This document shows positions 35,414 through 44,372 of a stretch of 64,000 bases of DNA, piece after piece. Position 1 is the stretch's first letter, and every line of letters begins with the position of its first letter. The position numbers and the translations under genes were made by a program. Under the pieces are notes generated by a model. It saw only the letters and a program-made list of their open reading frames with translations. It searched no databases and was not told the origin of the DNA. The stretch is taken from positions 1-64,000 of the forward strand of contig NZ_NKTZ01000008.1 in the NCBI RefSeq assembly GCF_003207855.1, in the 5' to 3' direction. The stretch is from Komagataeibacter rhaeticus. GTDB taxonomy: Bacteria; Pseudomonadota; Alphaproteobacteria; Acetobacterales; Acetobacteraceae.

Positions 35414-36549
35414 ACGCTCCGGTGGAGACACCCATAGGTTTTCTGAACCTGCCCCAGCAGCAGAGCCTGATCGCCAAGGAAATCAGGCAGCGTGTCGATG
35501 CGGTCATGCAGCACTGCCGCTTTGTCATGGGTCCTGAAGTCGCGGAACTGGAGGGGCGGCTGGCCAGCTACAGCGGTGCCGCGCAGTGTGTTGGCGTGTC
35601 ATCGGGCACGGACGCCATCCAGATCGTGCTGATGGCGGAGGGAATCGGCGCGGGCGATGCCGTGTTCCTGCCCGCCTTCACCTATACCGCCACGGCGGAG
35701 GTGCCGCTGGTGCTGGGCGCAACCCCGGTATTCGTGGATGTGGACCCCGCTACTTTCCAGATCGACCCCGCCAGCCTGCGCAGCCGCATCGCGGACGTGC
35801 GCAGGGCGGGCAGGCTGCGCCCGCGCGCGGTGATCGGGGTGGACCTGTTCGGCCAGCCCGCGCCGTGGGCGGAACTGCGCGCGATCGCGGCGGAGGAGAA
35901 GCTGTTCCTGATGGCGGATTGCGCCCAGGGCTTTGGTGCCACGCTGGGCGGCCGCAGGCTGGGGCGTGAGGCGGTGGCGACCACGCTGTCCTTCTTCCCC
36001 TCCAAGCCGCTGGGGGCCTATGGCGATGCGGGCGGCATCCTGACCGATGACCCGGCGCGCGCCGAACTTTACCGCTCGCTGCGCACGCATGGCGAAGGCA
36101 GGACCCGCTACGAAGTCCTGCGCACCGGCATGAACGCACGGCTTGATACGATCCAGGCCGCCATCCTGCTGGCCAAGCTGGATGTGTTCGACATGGAGCT
36201 TGAACGCCGGCGCGAAATCGCCGCGGCCTATGACCGTGGCCTTGCAGGTCATGTCATCCCGCCCGCCCGCGTGCCGGACAGCCACGGGTCGTGGTCGGTC
36301 TATTCCGTACTGACGAAGGGGGAAGACGCGCGCGCCGCACTGCAGGACAGGCTGAAGGGGCACAACATCGCCTCGGCCATCTACTATCCGCGCCCGCTGC
36401 ACCAGCAGCCTGCCTACAGGGCCAGCCATGACGGGGCGGCCCTGCCCGTGGCCGAGGACCTGTCGCGCCGCATCATGGCGCTGCCGCTGCATCCTGAACT
36501 GTCGGATAACGACGTAGGCCGGATTATCGCGGCCGTGTGCGAGTCCTGA
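35410..36549 (+). CDS. DegT/DnrJ/EryC1/StrS-family sugar aminotransferase
   Basis: PLP enzyme, probably aminating the 4-keto sugar made by the preceding dehydratase (PglE/WbpE-like role). The 379-residue product has G-V-S-S-G-T-D-A for phosphate binding, D-C-A-Q-G-F-G-A with the ring-stacking Asp, and the Schiff-base Lys in F-F-P-S-K-P-L-G-A-Y-G-D-A-G. The start overlaps the dehydratase stop by 4 nt. A WbpE-type role on a 3-keto sugar is the main alternative. No acetyltransferase of PglD type is adjacent. Confidence 0.92.
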   Translation: MNAPVETPIGFLNLPQQQSLIAKEIRQRVDAVMQHCRFVMGPEVAELEGRLASYSGAAQCVGVSSGTDAIQIVLMAEGIGAGDAVFLPAFTYTATAEVPLVLGATPVFVDVDPATFQIDPASLRSRIADVRRAGRLRPRAVIGVDLFGQPAPWAELRAIAAEEKLFLMADCAQGFGATLGGRRLGREAVATTLSFFPSKPLGAYGDAGGILTDDPARAELYRSLRTHGEGRTRYEVLRTGMNARLDTIQAAILLAKLDVFDMELERRREIAAAYDRGLAGHVIPPARVPDSHGSWSVYSVLTKGEDARAALQDRLKGHNIASAIYYPRPLHQQPAYRASHDGAALPVAEDLSRRIMALPLHPELSDNDVGRIIAAVCES

Positions 36550-36565
36550 GGGAGATCATACGACA

Positions 36566-37060
36566 ATGAGACGCGAGACAGCGTTGCTGATCGGGTTCCT
36601 GTTCATTACCATCGGTACGGCGGCGGGGCTGTGGTACATGGCCATGCCCAATTTCCGCCCGATGAGCTTTCCCACCATGGAAAGCGGCACCATTTCAATC
36701 GGCCCGATGCGCGCGGAGCGCCCGCTGACCGCAGCCCAGGTCCATGCGCTCAATGACTGGATGCAGGCCCATACCAAGGGCTGGGGCCCGCTGGGCCAGA
36801 CGCCGCCTTCCAGCGGGGATGCCGTGCTGGAAATGCAGGTGGCGCCGCCTGCAGGCCAGCAGCCGCAGGCAGGGGGGCAGCCCACTCCCTACCGTATCAC
36901 GCTCTGGACCGGCATCAGTGCGGCGGACTGGAACAATACCGTGTTCGTGGAGGAAAAGCCGGGCGCCGTCATCCGCTTCCATCACTACAAGGACAAGGAT
37001 TTCAACGCGCTGCGTGATCTGGTCAACCAGTATGACTATCCCCGGTCCGCTTTCCCATGA
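36566..37060 (+). CDS. single-pass membrane protein of unknown function
   Basis: 164-residue protein not recognised. It has an N-terminal uncleaved membrane helix (about residues 7-27) and a periplasmic part with a Pro/Gln/Gly-rich linker near 90-107, ending in a Trp/Asp-containing segment. GGGAGA lies about 10 nt upstream of the ATG. It begins 16 nt after the aminotransferase and overlaps the HAD phosphatase by 4 nt, so it is part of the same operon. A surface-glycan accessory role is a guess from position only. Confidence 0.7.
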   Translation: MRRETALLIGFLFITIGTAAGLWYMAMPNFRPMSFPTMESGTISIGPMRAERPLTAAQVHALNDWMQAHTKGWGPLGQTPPSSGDAVLEMQVAPPAGQQPQAGGQPTPYRITLWTGISAADWNNTVFVEEKPGAVIRFHHYKDKDFNALRDLVNQYDYPRSAFP

Positions 37061-37644
37061 GCCTTGTGCCACACAGCACGGCCGGGCTGATCTTTGACTG
37101 TGATGGCACGCTGGTCGACAGCCTGCCCATGTACCGTGAGGGCTGGATCGCGGCGCTGGAGGACAGCCTGCGCCAGAACGTGCCGCTGGAGTGGTTCCAT
37201 GGCCATGGTGGCATGTCGGAGCACATGGTGCTTGACATCATCGAGGAAAAGCTGGGCCGCGGCGTGGACCGCGAGGGCATCATAACCCGGGCGCGCGATG
37301 GCATGCTCCAGCAGTTGCATGCGCTGCGCGAGATCACGGTGGTGGCGGATATTGCCCGCCATTACCATGGTCGCCTGCCCATGGCGGTGGCGTCCAACGG
37401 GTCGCGGCGGATCGTTTCGGCCTGCCTGCGCCATCTGGGGCTGGAACGGCTGTTTGACGCCATCATCACCATAGATGACGTGGAAAACCCCAAGCCCGCG
37501 CCGGACATGTTCCTGCTGGCGGCGGGCAGGCTGGCGCTTGAACCTGGTGCCTGCCTGGTGTTCGAGGACAGCCGCGAGGGCATGCTGGCCGCCACCCGCG
37601 CGGGCATGGCGCATGTGGATGTGAATACCCTGCTGGCCGGATAG
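37057..37644 (+). CDS. HAD-superfamily phosphatase (beta-phosphoglucomutase/YqaB-like)
   Basis: 195-residue haloacid-dehalogenase-type phosphatase. Motif I F-D-C-D-G-T-L-V-D-S, motif II V-A-S-N-G-S and motif III/IV V-F-E-D-S-R-E-G are intact, with a helical C1 cap after motif I. The overall pattern resembles YqaB (fructose-1-phosphatase) and beta-phosphoglucomutases. In the D-x-D-G-T motif the second Asp is present, so phosphatase chemistry is plausible. The ATG overlaps the preceding stop. Substrate is probably a sugar phosphate. It ends the operon; a weak hairpin without T-run follows at 37711-37733. Confidence 0.87.
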   Translation: MSLVPHSTAGLIFDCDGTLVDSLPMYREGWIAALEDSLRQNVPLEWFHGHGGMSEHMVLDIIEEKLGRGVDREGIITRARDGMLQQLHALREITVVADIARHYHGRLPMAVASNGSRRIVSACLRHLGLERLFDAIITIDDVENPKPAPDMFLLAAGRLALEPGACLVFEDSREGMLAATRAGMAHVDVNTLLAG

Positions 37645-37892
37645 GGATAACCGGATCGGGTCCACTTCGTCCGCCCGAAATATATCGACACCGGCGGGGG
37701 CAGTGCACCAGGGCTGTGGCCTGACTACAGCCCCCGGGTATGATCGGGGGCATGGTCAGGAACGGGCATGCGGCCCCTGAGGCAGATGTCTGCCTGCGCT
37801 TTTCATAAATAATATAGACAAGGTGGTCTTATAATGTGCTAGGGCAGCTATGCCCTGCCTATATGGAAACATCCGGCTACAGGAATCGGAAT

Positions 37893-38168
37893 GTGACAGA
37901 GACGCCTTCCACCTTTAAGTTAGTTCTGTTCTACCTGCTGTTGGGGGTCATGTTTCAGGTATTCATCTTTGGATTACCTGGTATTCAATACATAACGTTC
38001 CATACGTTTCTGCATGTCGTGCTCTGGCCACTGTTTGTGGCGTACTATTTTGTCATCGCGGCTCTGGCACTCGCGGGAATCTGGATAATCGCCGGAATTG
38101 TCTACTTTTTTATGGTCATCTGCACTCCTCGCGATCCCCGTTACCGGAGGTATGATGACTGGTCATGA
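37893..38168 (+). CDS. small two-helix membrane protein, unknown
   Basis: Unrecognised protein of 91 residues with two strongly hydrophobic segments, a C-P-R-D-P-R-Y-R-R-Y basic tail and a final D-D-W. I chose the GTG at 37893 since AGGA lies about 8 nt upstream; ATGs at 37836 and 37863 would extend it by 19 or 10 residues without a ribosome site. Base composition and codon choice are markedly more A/T-rich than in neighbouring genes, which hints at transfer or low expression. TATAAT at 37830-37835 may be its -10 box. It is alone between the HAD operon and a convergent transporter. Confidence 0.6.
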   Translation: MTETPSTFKLVLFYLLLGVMFQVFIFGLPGIQYITFHTFLHVVLWPLFVAYYFVIAALALAGIWIIAGIVYFFMVICTPRDPRYRRYDDWS

Positions 38169-38317
38169 TCCTGCATATGAAATCCCGGAAAACGGGGAAT
38201 GCCAGCTTTTTTGAGAATACATGAAGAGGCCGGACAGAACAGGATGACACTGCCATCCATCCGGACCGGGACATCGCTGGTCATGGGCTTTTGACCAGCA
38301 GTTCCGGTAGGGTCAAA

Positions 38318-38353
38318 GTTTTTGGGATCGTTTTTTTAAACGGCCCCAAAAAC
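38318..38353. terminator. nested hairpin between convergent genes
   Basis: Outer arms GTTTTTGGG (38318-38326) and CCCAAAAAC (38345-38353) enclose CGTTT/AAACG with an internal T-run. Placed between the small membrane protein and the convergent transporter. Likely a bidirectional terminator; its outer arms resemble those of the dispersed repeat but the rest does not. Confidence 0.55.
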
Positions 38354-38390
38354 GCTTGTTCATGATCAATCCATTATCGTGAAACGGTCT

Positions 38391-39515
38391 TCAGACCCGC
38401 TCGTCTTCCTTCAGTTCCGGGGTGGCGCGGTCCGCCACCGCCAGCAGGGCGGCGGTAAGGGGAGACGCCAGGATAAGCCCCGGAATGCCAAGGATGGTAC
38501 CAAAGATCGTCTGTGACAGGATGGTCAGCCCGGGCGGCATCTGCACGGCGTGGCGCTGGATCAGGGGCGCCATGACATTGCCTTCAAAGAACTGGATGGC
38601 GGCATAAAGCCCCATCACCATGAACCCCTCCCGCGTGCCCTGCGAGAGCGCGATGAGCACGGCGGGCACGGCGCCCACGAACGCGCCGATATAGGGGATG
38701 AAGTTGGCCAGCCCGGCCACAACCCCCAGCGCCAGCGCCAGCGGCACGCCAATGCACCACAGCCCGATGAAGGACAGCAGCCCCACCACGGTCATGTCCA
38801 GTGCCTGTCCCGCCGTCCAGGCCCACAGGGTGCGCCCCGCCGTAAGCAGCAGTTCGCGCGCCGTCATGCGGTAGGGATGGGGCACCATGCGCAGCATGCC
38901 GTTGACATACAGTTCGGGCGAGATGGCGAAATACAGCCCCGCGATCAGGATGACCGCCAGCGTGCCCGCCGCCCCGAAGGCGGAGGAGACGAAGCCCGTC
39001 ATGGACCCGGCCAGCGAACCGAAGCCGCTATTGCCCGATGTGGCTTCATTGCCGCCCAGTGTGGTGGGCAGGTTGTCCAGGATCATGCGCCCGGTGGAGG
39101 AATCGCCCATGCCGTTACGCAGGTTGTGGGCCTGTTCGCTCAGGGCGGTGCGCAGCTTGACCGCCTGTTCCGAGATTTCGGGGCCGCTGCTCCAGATCAG
39201 TCCGGTCAGGGCACCGATCAGCACGACCACCACGGCGCCCAGTGCCAGCCAGTAGGGCATGTGCGTGCGGCGTTCCACAATGCCGGCAAGATTGTGCAGG
39301 ATAACGGCGACAAGGGTCGCGGCGAAGATGACCATGAGTACATCGCCCACCACCCAGATCAGCATGACCACGATGGTGATGGCCAGCGTCAGGCGCAGCA
39401 GGGCATAGATACGGGCAAGCTGTACGGCGCGGGGATCCCCGGAATGGTTTTTTTCCGTGCCGTGTCCGGACTCCGGTGGGACGTGGGAAGGGGCCGAAGG
39501 GGATGAGAGTGTCAT
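38391..39515 (-). CDS. AI-2E family transporter (PerM/YdiK-like)
   Basis: 374-residue inner-membrane protein with about eight helices, of the family once called autoinducer-2 exporters (UPF0118) and now known to include Na+/H+ antiporters and permeases of unknown substrate. Typical features are the two N-terminal helix pairs, a long middle amphipathic region (about 105-165), and the C-terminal P-Y-I-G-A-F-V-G and G-N-V-M-A-P-L-I-Q motifs. The function here is not predictable from neighbours. Confidence 0.88.
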   Translation of the reverse strand: MTLSSPSAPSHVPPESGHGTEKNHSGDPRAVQLARIYALLRLTLAITIVVMLIWVVGDVLMVIFAATLVAVILHNLAGIVERRTHMPYWLALGAVVVVLIGALTGLIWSSGPEISEQAVKLRTALSEQAHNLRNGMGDSSTGRMILDNLPTTLGGNEATSGNSGFGSLAGSMTGFVSSAFGAAGTLAVILIAGLYFAISPELYVNGMLRMVPHPYRMTARELLLTAGRTLWAWTAGQALDMTVVGLLSFIGLWCIGVPLALALGVVAGLANFIPYIGAFVGAVPAVLIALSQGTREGFMVMGLYAAIQFFEGNVMAPLIQRHAVQMPPGLTILSQTIFGTILGIPGLILASPLTAALLAVADRATPELKEDERV

Positions 39516-39725
39516 CTAAATGTCCATATGGTGGGCATGAAACGGGTTGTGCCGTGCGTGAATGCAGGCACAGATGGAACCACGATAACGTTTGGCACGG
39601 AGCCTGGGTCGCGCCGGGCCGGACTGCAATGCGGGGCCATGCCGCCCCATTACGCATGACAGGGCCGGCCCCGCACTGACCTGCAAGCCGTAAGCCAATC
39701 CTTACTGCCACGAAAGGGCGGATAT

Positions 39726-40934
39726 GTGACCAGTCCTGACATGCCTTCCGGCCCCGCGGGCCGCCGCCCACTGGTGGGCCATGCCGGGCTGGCGCTGGCC
39801 GTCGCCACCTTTGCCATTGGCACGGGGGAGTTCGCGCTGATGGCCGTGCTGCCCGACATGGCGCGTACGCTTGGCGTATCGGTGCCGGTGGCGGGGCATG
39901 TCATAAGCGCGTACGCGCTGGGGGTGGTGGTGGGCGCGCCGCTCATCACCATTATGGGGGCCGGGCTGTCGCGGCGCAGGCTGCTGCTGGCGCTGCAGGT
40001 TCTGTTCATTATGGGCAACGCGGCCTCCGTCCTGGCGCCAGGATACCGCTCACTGGTTTACGCACGGTTCATGACCGGACTGCCACATGGGGCCTTTTAC
40101 GGCGTGGCTGCCCTGATCATGGCCGCCATGGCGGACCCCGCGCGCCGGGGACGCGCGGTGGCGGGGGTGTTTGTCGGGCTGACGGTGGCCCATGTGGTGG
40201 GGGTGCCGCTGACCACATGGGGCGGGCAGGTGCTGGGCTGGCGGGCGATGTACGGGGTCATCACGCTCATGGGCGTGGTGGCGCTGGGCCTGCTGGCGCG
40301 CAACGTGCCCGAAATGGCGGCGGGACCCGCCAGTTCGCCTCTGCGCGAACTGGGGGTGCTGAAGCGGGGGCCGTTGTGGTTCACGCTGGCCACAGGGGCT
40401 ATCGGCTTTGGCGGCATGTTCTGCATCGGCTCCTACATGACCGGAGTGCTGCTTACGGTCACCCATGTGCCGGCAGGGGTGGTGCCGCTGGCGCAGTCGC
40501 TATGGGGCGTGGGCATGGTCGCGGGCAATATCGCGGGCAGCAGGCTGGTTGATGCCAGCCCCGTGCGGGCGATCGCGGTGATCCTGGCGGGCAGCACGCT
40601 CATGTCCTGCCTGTTTGCGCTGTGTGCGGGCAATATGGTGGCGATCCTGCTGGTGATCAGCCTTATGGGCGGCATCATCGGGCTGCTGCCCGCGTTGCAG
40701 GCGCGGCTTATGGATGTGGCGGCGGATGCACAGGTGCTGGCCGCCGCCCTGAACCATTCCGCCGTCAATATCGCCAATGCCTTCGGGGCGTGGCTGGGGG
40801 GCGCTGTGATTGCGGCGGGTTACGGCATGCAGTCGGTCGGATGGGCAGCAGCCTGCCTGTCCGCCACGGGGCTTGCGGTGTTCGGGCTGGGCATACTGGT
40901 CCAGCGATCAGGGCTGCGGCGCCTGCCAGCCTGA
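39726..40934 (+). CDS. MFS transporter (AraJ/sugar-efflux type)
   Basis: 402-residue drug/sugar-efflux-type major facilitator with twelve predicted helices. The DHA1 motif near the first loop (G-V-V-V-G-A-P, then G-L-S-R-R-R) and the early A-I-G-T-G-E-F-A motif are those of the AraJ/YdeA/PbuE-like branch, exporting sugars, purine nucleosides or drugs. The GTG at 39726 has AAAGGGCGG upstream; the ATG at 39741 is an alternative. It stands alone between a divergent transporter and a convergent ABC-F gene. Confidence 0.87.
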   Translation: MTSPDMPSGPAGRRPLVGHAGLALAVATFAIGTGEFALMAVLPDMARTLGVSVPVAGHVISAYALGVVVGAPLITIMGAGLSRRRLLLALQVLFIMGNAASVLAPGYRSLVYARFMTGLPHGAFYGVAALIMAAMADPARRGRAVAGVFVGLTVAHVVGVPLTTWGGQVLGWRAMYGVITLMGVVALGLLARNVPEMAAGPASSPLRELGVLKRGPLWFTLATGAIGFGGMFCIGSYMTGVLLTVTHVPAGVVPLAQSLWGVGMVAGNIAGSRLVDASPVRAIAVILAGSTLMSCLFALCAGNMVAILLVISLMGGIIGLLPALQARLMDVAADAQVLAAALNHSAVNIANAFGAWLGGAVIAAGYGMQSVGWAAACLSATGLAVFGLGILVQRSGLRRLPA

Positions 40935-40949
40935 CAGAAAAACGCAAAG

Positions 40950-41029
40950 ACGTTTTTGGTAAAGCTTTTTTCAAGAAGCTTCAGGGAACGTCGCCTTTCT
41001 GGAAAAAAGGCGACACCCAAAAACTTTTA
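40950..41029 (+). repeat. dispersed structured repeat, copy 3 (best preserved)
   Basis: Copy with three intact stems: outer GTTTTTGG (40952-40959) with CCAAAAAC (41017-41024), hairpin 1 as a near-perfect palindrome at 40962-40981, and hairpin 2 GTCGCC (40990-40995) with GGCGAC (41009-41014). It lies between the convergent MFS and ABC-F genes. The length of the folded part, 73 nt, is close to a three-way junction the size of a tRNA, but no tRNA features are present. Confidence 0.85.
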
Positions 41030-41036
41030 TTACATT

Positions 41037-42923
41037 TCACTCCGCGCTGGCAGCTTCCAGTTCCGTCTCCGCTTCCAGCCAGTCTTCTTCCGCCCTGTCA
41101 TGTTCGCGCGCGATGGCGGCAAGCCGGGTGTTGAGTGCCGTGACATCCTCCGCCCTGCCGCTTTCATACAGCTTGGGGTCCGCCAGACGGGCTTCCAGCT
41201 TCGCACGTTCGGCTACAAGGCGGGCCATGAGCTGTTCGGCGTCGCGGATGCGCTTGCGCAGGGGGGCCGTGGCCTTGCGGGCTTCGGCGCGTTCGCGGCG
41301 GTCGTCACGCCTGGGGGCGGCGGCGGGGCGTGCGGGATCACTGTTCGAGACCGCGCGGGCGCGTTCGGTCAGCCATGTGCGGTATTCCGCCATGTCGCCC
41401 TCAAACGGGCGCACCGTGCCGTCCCCCACCAGCCACAGCCGGTCGGCCACCAGTTCCACCAGATGCGGGTCATGGCTGATCAGCAGGACCGCGCCCTCGA
41501 ATTCCGCCAGCGCCCGGATCAGCGCATCCCGCGCGTCAAGGTCAAGGTGGTTGGTCGGTTCATCCAGGATCAGCAGGTGCGGCGCGTCCCGCGTGGCCAG
41601 TGCCAGCAGCAGGCGGGCCTTCTCGCCGCCTGACAGGTCGCGGGTGGGGGTTTCGGCCCGTTCCGCATCCAGCCCGAAGCGGGCCAGCTGCGCGCGCACG
41701 GCAGGCGGCGTGGCACCGGGCAGGGCACGGGCCATGTGGTCTACCGGGGTTTCGTCCGGGCGCAGTTCCTCGGCCTGATGCTGGGCAAAATAGCCCACCT
41801 TCAGCTTCGGGCTGTGCTGCATCGTGCCCGATTGCGGGGCAAGCCTGCCCGCCACCAGCTTGGCAAAGGTGGATTTACCGTTGCCGTTCGCACCCAGCAG
41901 GGCAATCCGGTCCTCCATGTCGATGCGCAGTGACAGGTTGGACAGGATGGTGTGATCGCCATACCCGGCCGAGACCCGCTCCATCGTCAGCATGGGCGGC
42001 GGCAGGGCGGAGGGTTCGGGGAAGGCGAAGTGGCTGGGCGTATCCTCCACCACGCTGTCAATCTGCGGCAGTTTTTCCAGCGCCTTGATGCGGGCCTGCG
42101 CCTGCTTTGCCTTGGTGGCTTTGGCGCGGAAGCGGTCAACGAAGGACTGCATGTGCGCGCGCCGGGCGTTGATGCGCTCGGCCATGCGGGCCTGCTGCAG
42201 CGCCTGTTCGGTGCGGATGCGCACGAACTCCTCGTACCCGCCCGGCGTCAGGGTCAGCTTGCCACGGTCCAGATGGGCGATGGCATCGACCGCGCGGTCC
42301 AGCAGGCCCCGGTCGTGGCTGACGATCAGCGCCGCCCCCGCAAAGCGGGCCAGCCAGTTTTCCAGCCAGATCGTGGCTTCAAGATCAAGGTGGTTGGTCG
42401 GCTCATCCAGCAGGAGCAGGTCGGGGTTGAGGAACAGCGCCGTGGCAAGGGCCACGCGCATGCGCCACCCGCCCGAAAAATCCGATACCGGGCGCGCCTG
42501 TGCTTCCGTGCTGAACCCCAGCCCGGACAGGATGGCCGCCGCCCGCGCCGGGGCGCTATGGGCGTCGATGGCCAGCAGGCGCTCGTGAATGTCGGCCACG
42601 CGGGCGGGGTCGGTGCAGGTTTCGGATTCGGCCAGCAGGCTGGTGCGTTCGGTATCACCCGCCAGCACCGTGTCCAGCAGGGAGCCAAGGCCGGTGGGCG
42701 CTTCCTGCCTGATGCGCGCCATGCGGGCGCGGGCGGAAAGGTGGATCGTGCCGCCATCGGGCGCGATATCGCCTGCGATTGCGGCCAGAAGCGTGGATTT
42801 CCCGGCCCCGTTGCGGCCGACAAGGCCGATCTTGCGACCCGGGTCAATGCTCAGGCTGGCACCATCAAGCAGGGTGCGGCCGGCAATGCGCAGGGTCAGG
42901 TCGGTTATGACGAGCAGGCTCAC
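41037..42923 (-). CDS. ABC-F family ATPase (Uup/YheS-like)
   Basis: Cytosolic tandem ATPase without membrane domains, of the ABC-F class acting on ribosomes. Two nucleotide-binding domains are complete: Walker A G-R-N-G-A-G-K-S-T and G-A-N-G-N-G-K-S-T, signatures F-S-G-G-W and L-S-G-G-E-K, Walker B L-L-L-D-E-P-T-N-H-L-D twice. The linker is rich in Arg/Lys and the C-terminal part is a coiled coil (about 540-628), as in YheS. I chose the GTG at 42923 (628 residues) because GGAG lies 9 nt upstream; the ATG ten codons earlier lacks one. A ribosome-rescue or translation-factor role is likely. Confidence 0.9.
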   Translation of the reverse strand: MSLLVITDLTLRIAGRTLLDGASLSIDPGRKIGLVGRNGAGKSTLLAAIAGDIAPDGGTIHLSARARMARIRQEAPTGLGSLLDTVLAGDTERTSLLAESETCTDPARVADIHERLLAIDAHSAPARAAAILSGLGFSTEAQARPVSDFSGGWRMRVALATALFLNPDLLLLDEPTNHLDLEATIWLENWLARFAGAALIVSHDRGLLDRAVDAIAHLDRGKLTLTPGGYEEFVRIRTEQALQQARMAERINARRAHMQSFVDRFRAKATKAKQAQARIKALEKLPQIDSVVEDTPSHFAFPEPSALPPPMLTMERVSAGYGDHTILSNLSLRIDMEDRIALLGANGNGKSTFAKLVAGRLAPQSGTMQHSPKLKVGYFAQHQAEELRPDETPVDHMARALPGATPPAVRAQLARFGLDAERAETPTRDLSGGEKARLLLALATRDAPHLLILDEPTNHLDLDARDALIRALAEFEGAVLLISHDPHLVELVADRLWLVGDGTVRPFEGDMAEYRTWLTERARAVSNSDPARPAAAPRRDDRRERAEARKATAPLRKRIRDAEQLMARLVAERAKLEARLADPKLYESGRAEDVTALNTRLAAIAREHDRAEEDWLEAETELEAASAE

Positions 42924-43082
42924 GGGGGAAAACTCCGGCAATATGGGGGACATGGCTGGTTTCGTGCGGGTTGTACCTACCAGTCCGCGGCGATATGCTC
43001 TAGATGGCCCTTGTAGGGCGATGTCGGGTCATCTCCAATGCCGCCCCGTGCATTTCAGTATCTGTTTGAAAGGAGCTGTCCC

Positions 43083-43505
43083 ATGGCAGTCGAACGTACC
43101 CTCTCCATCATCAAGCCCGATGCGACCCGCCGTAACCTGACCGGCAAGATCAATGCCGTGTTCGAAGGCAATGGCCTGCGCATCGTTGCCCAGAAGCGCA
43201 TCCAGCTGACGAAGGCGACCGCGGGCGCTTTCTATGAAGTGCACAAGGAGCGTCCGTTCTACAACGACCTCGTGTCCTTCATGATCTCCGGCCCGGTCGT
43301 GGTGCAGGTGCTGGAAGGCGAAGGCGCCGTGCTGAAGAACCGCGAAGTGATGGGTGCCACCGACCCCAAGAAGGCCGAGGCCCACACCATCCGCGCGCAG
43401 TTTGCCGAAAGCATCGAGGCGAACTCCGTCCACGGTTCCGACAGCCTGGAAAACGCGAAGAACGAAATCGCCTTCTTCTTCGCCGGCACCGAAATCCTGC
43501 CCTGA
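43083..43505 (+). CDS. ndk: nucleoside diphosphate kinase
   Basis: Transfers gamma-phosphate between nucleoside triphosphates through a phosphohistidine. The 140-residue product has the family start [11 protein letters not shown] and the active-site His in [14 protein letters not shown] lies about 7 nt before the ATG at 43083, and the longer frame upstream is not homologous. Preferred codons and a strong terminator suit high expression. Confidence 0.97.
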   Translation: MAVERTLSIIKPDATRRNLTGKINAVFEGNGLRIVAQKRIQLTKATAGAFYEVHKERPFYNDLVSFMISGPVVVQVLEGEGAVLKNREVMGATDPKKAEAHTIRAQFAESIEANSVHGSDSLENAKNEIAFFFAGTEILP

Positions 43506-43550
43506 TCCTTACGGGTCATGGTGGCGGGGGCTTTTGTCCCCGCCAATGGA

Positions 43551-43580
43551 AAAGCCAGCCTTCGGGCTGGCTTTTTTCAT
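43551..43580 (+). terminator. terminator after ndk
   Basis: Ten-bp stem (43551-43560 with 43565-43574), TTCG loop, and a run of T overlapping the stem end. 45 nt after the ndk stop. Confidence 0.93.
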
Positions 43581-43633
43581 GTCCGGAGGCTGTCTGAACA
43601 ATTGGCCCTGGCACCATCATGCCCGTCACAAGG

Positions 43634-43722
43634 CAGTTTCTGGTGAAGCTTTTTTCAAAAAGCCCGGAACGCTTCAGGGAACGCCGCCTTTTTGAAAAAA
43701 AGTCAGCACCCGAAAACGTTTA
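43634..43722 (+). repeat. dispersed structured repeat, copy 4
   Basis: Copy between convergent ndk and purN. Outer arms 43636-43643 and 43710-43717 pair imperfectly. Hairpin 1 is interrupted by an insertion before CTTCAGGGAACG, and hairpin 2 has lost part of its right arm. It is the most decayed copy after copy 2. Confidence 0.75.
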
Positions 43723-43733
43723 CGGATCAGGGA

Positions 43734-44372
43734 TCAGACCGACAGCAGGCAGTCTGACGTGGTGGCGGCGGGTGCCGCGTCGGGCGCCAGCACGCGGTGC
43801 AGGGCGGCGGGATACAGGCGATGTTCCTGCCGCAACACGCGCGCGCCCAGCATATCGGGCGTGTCATCGGCCAGGACGGGCACCGCCGCCTGCCCGATGA
43901 TGGGGCCTTCATCCATGCCTTCGGTCACCCAGTGCACGGTGCAGCCATGGATGCGGCTGCCCGCTTCCAGCGCGCGTTCATGCGTGTGCAGGCCGGGGAA
44001 GGCGGGCAGCAGGCTGGGATGGATGTTGAGCATCCGCCCGCGCCATGCCGTGGTCAGGAACGGGGTGAGCAGGCGCATGTATCCCGCAAGGCAGACATAG
44101 TCCACGCCCGCCGCGCGCAGGGCGGCATCCAGTGCGCGCTCATGCGCTGCCCGGTCCTTTTTATAGGGGCGGTGGTCGATGGCCTGCGCTGTCAGGCCCG
44201 CAGCCCGCGCCACGTCCAGCCCCGGCGCGTCGGGGTTGTTGCTGAGTACCAGGGCAATGCGGGCCGGGTAGTCGGGGCGGGCGCACGATTCGATCAGCGC
44301 GCGCATGTTGCTGCCGCGCCCGCTGATCAGGATGGCGATGGGTGTCTTGTGCTGCACGGCCGGATCAGTCAC
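43734..44372 (-). CDS. purN: phosphoribosylglycinamide formyltransferase
   Basis: Third step of purine synthesis: GAR plus 10-formyl-THF gives FGAR. Motifs are L-I-S-G-R-G-S-N-M, the catalytic [10 protein letters not shown] and [17 protein letters not shown]. The start is uncertain: no ATG is available before residue 20. I use the GTG at 44372 (212 residues), which overlaps the purM end by 8 nt; a TTG at 44393 is also open. Translation is probably coupled to purM, as in many bacteria. Confidence 0.93.
   Translation of the reverse strand: MTDPAVQHKTPIAILISGRGSNMRALIESCARPDYPARIALVLSNNPDAPGLDVARAAGLTAQAIDHRPYKKDRAAHERALDAALRAAGVDYVCLAGYMRLLTPFLTTAWRGRMLNIHPSLLPAFPGLHTHERALEAGSRIHGCTVHWVTEGMDEGPIIGQAAVPVLADDTPDMLGARVLRQEHRLYPAALHRVLAPDAAPAATTSDCLLSV

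Noticed and set aside
37711-37733. Hairpin after the HAD gene as a terminator
   Set aside because: Seven-bp stem with a nine-base loop and no T-run; too weak to call.
40950-41029. tRNA-like gene in the folded repeat
   Set aside because: Length is similar but there is no T-loop GTTC-A, no anticodon arm pattern and no acceptor end.
43619-43900. Short open frames with KLFSKS...RRLFEKK-type peptides in the repeat copies
   Set aside because: They are translations of the structured repeat. Copies differ by frame-breaking indels and keep base pairing rather than a reading frame.
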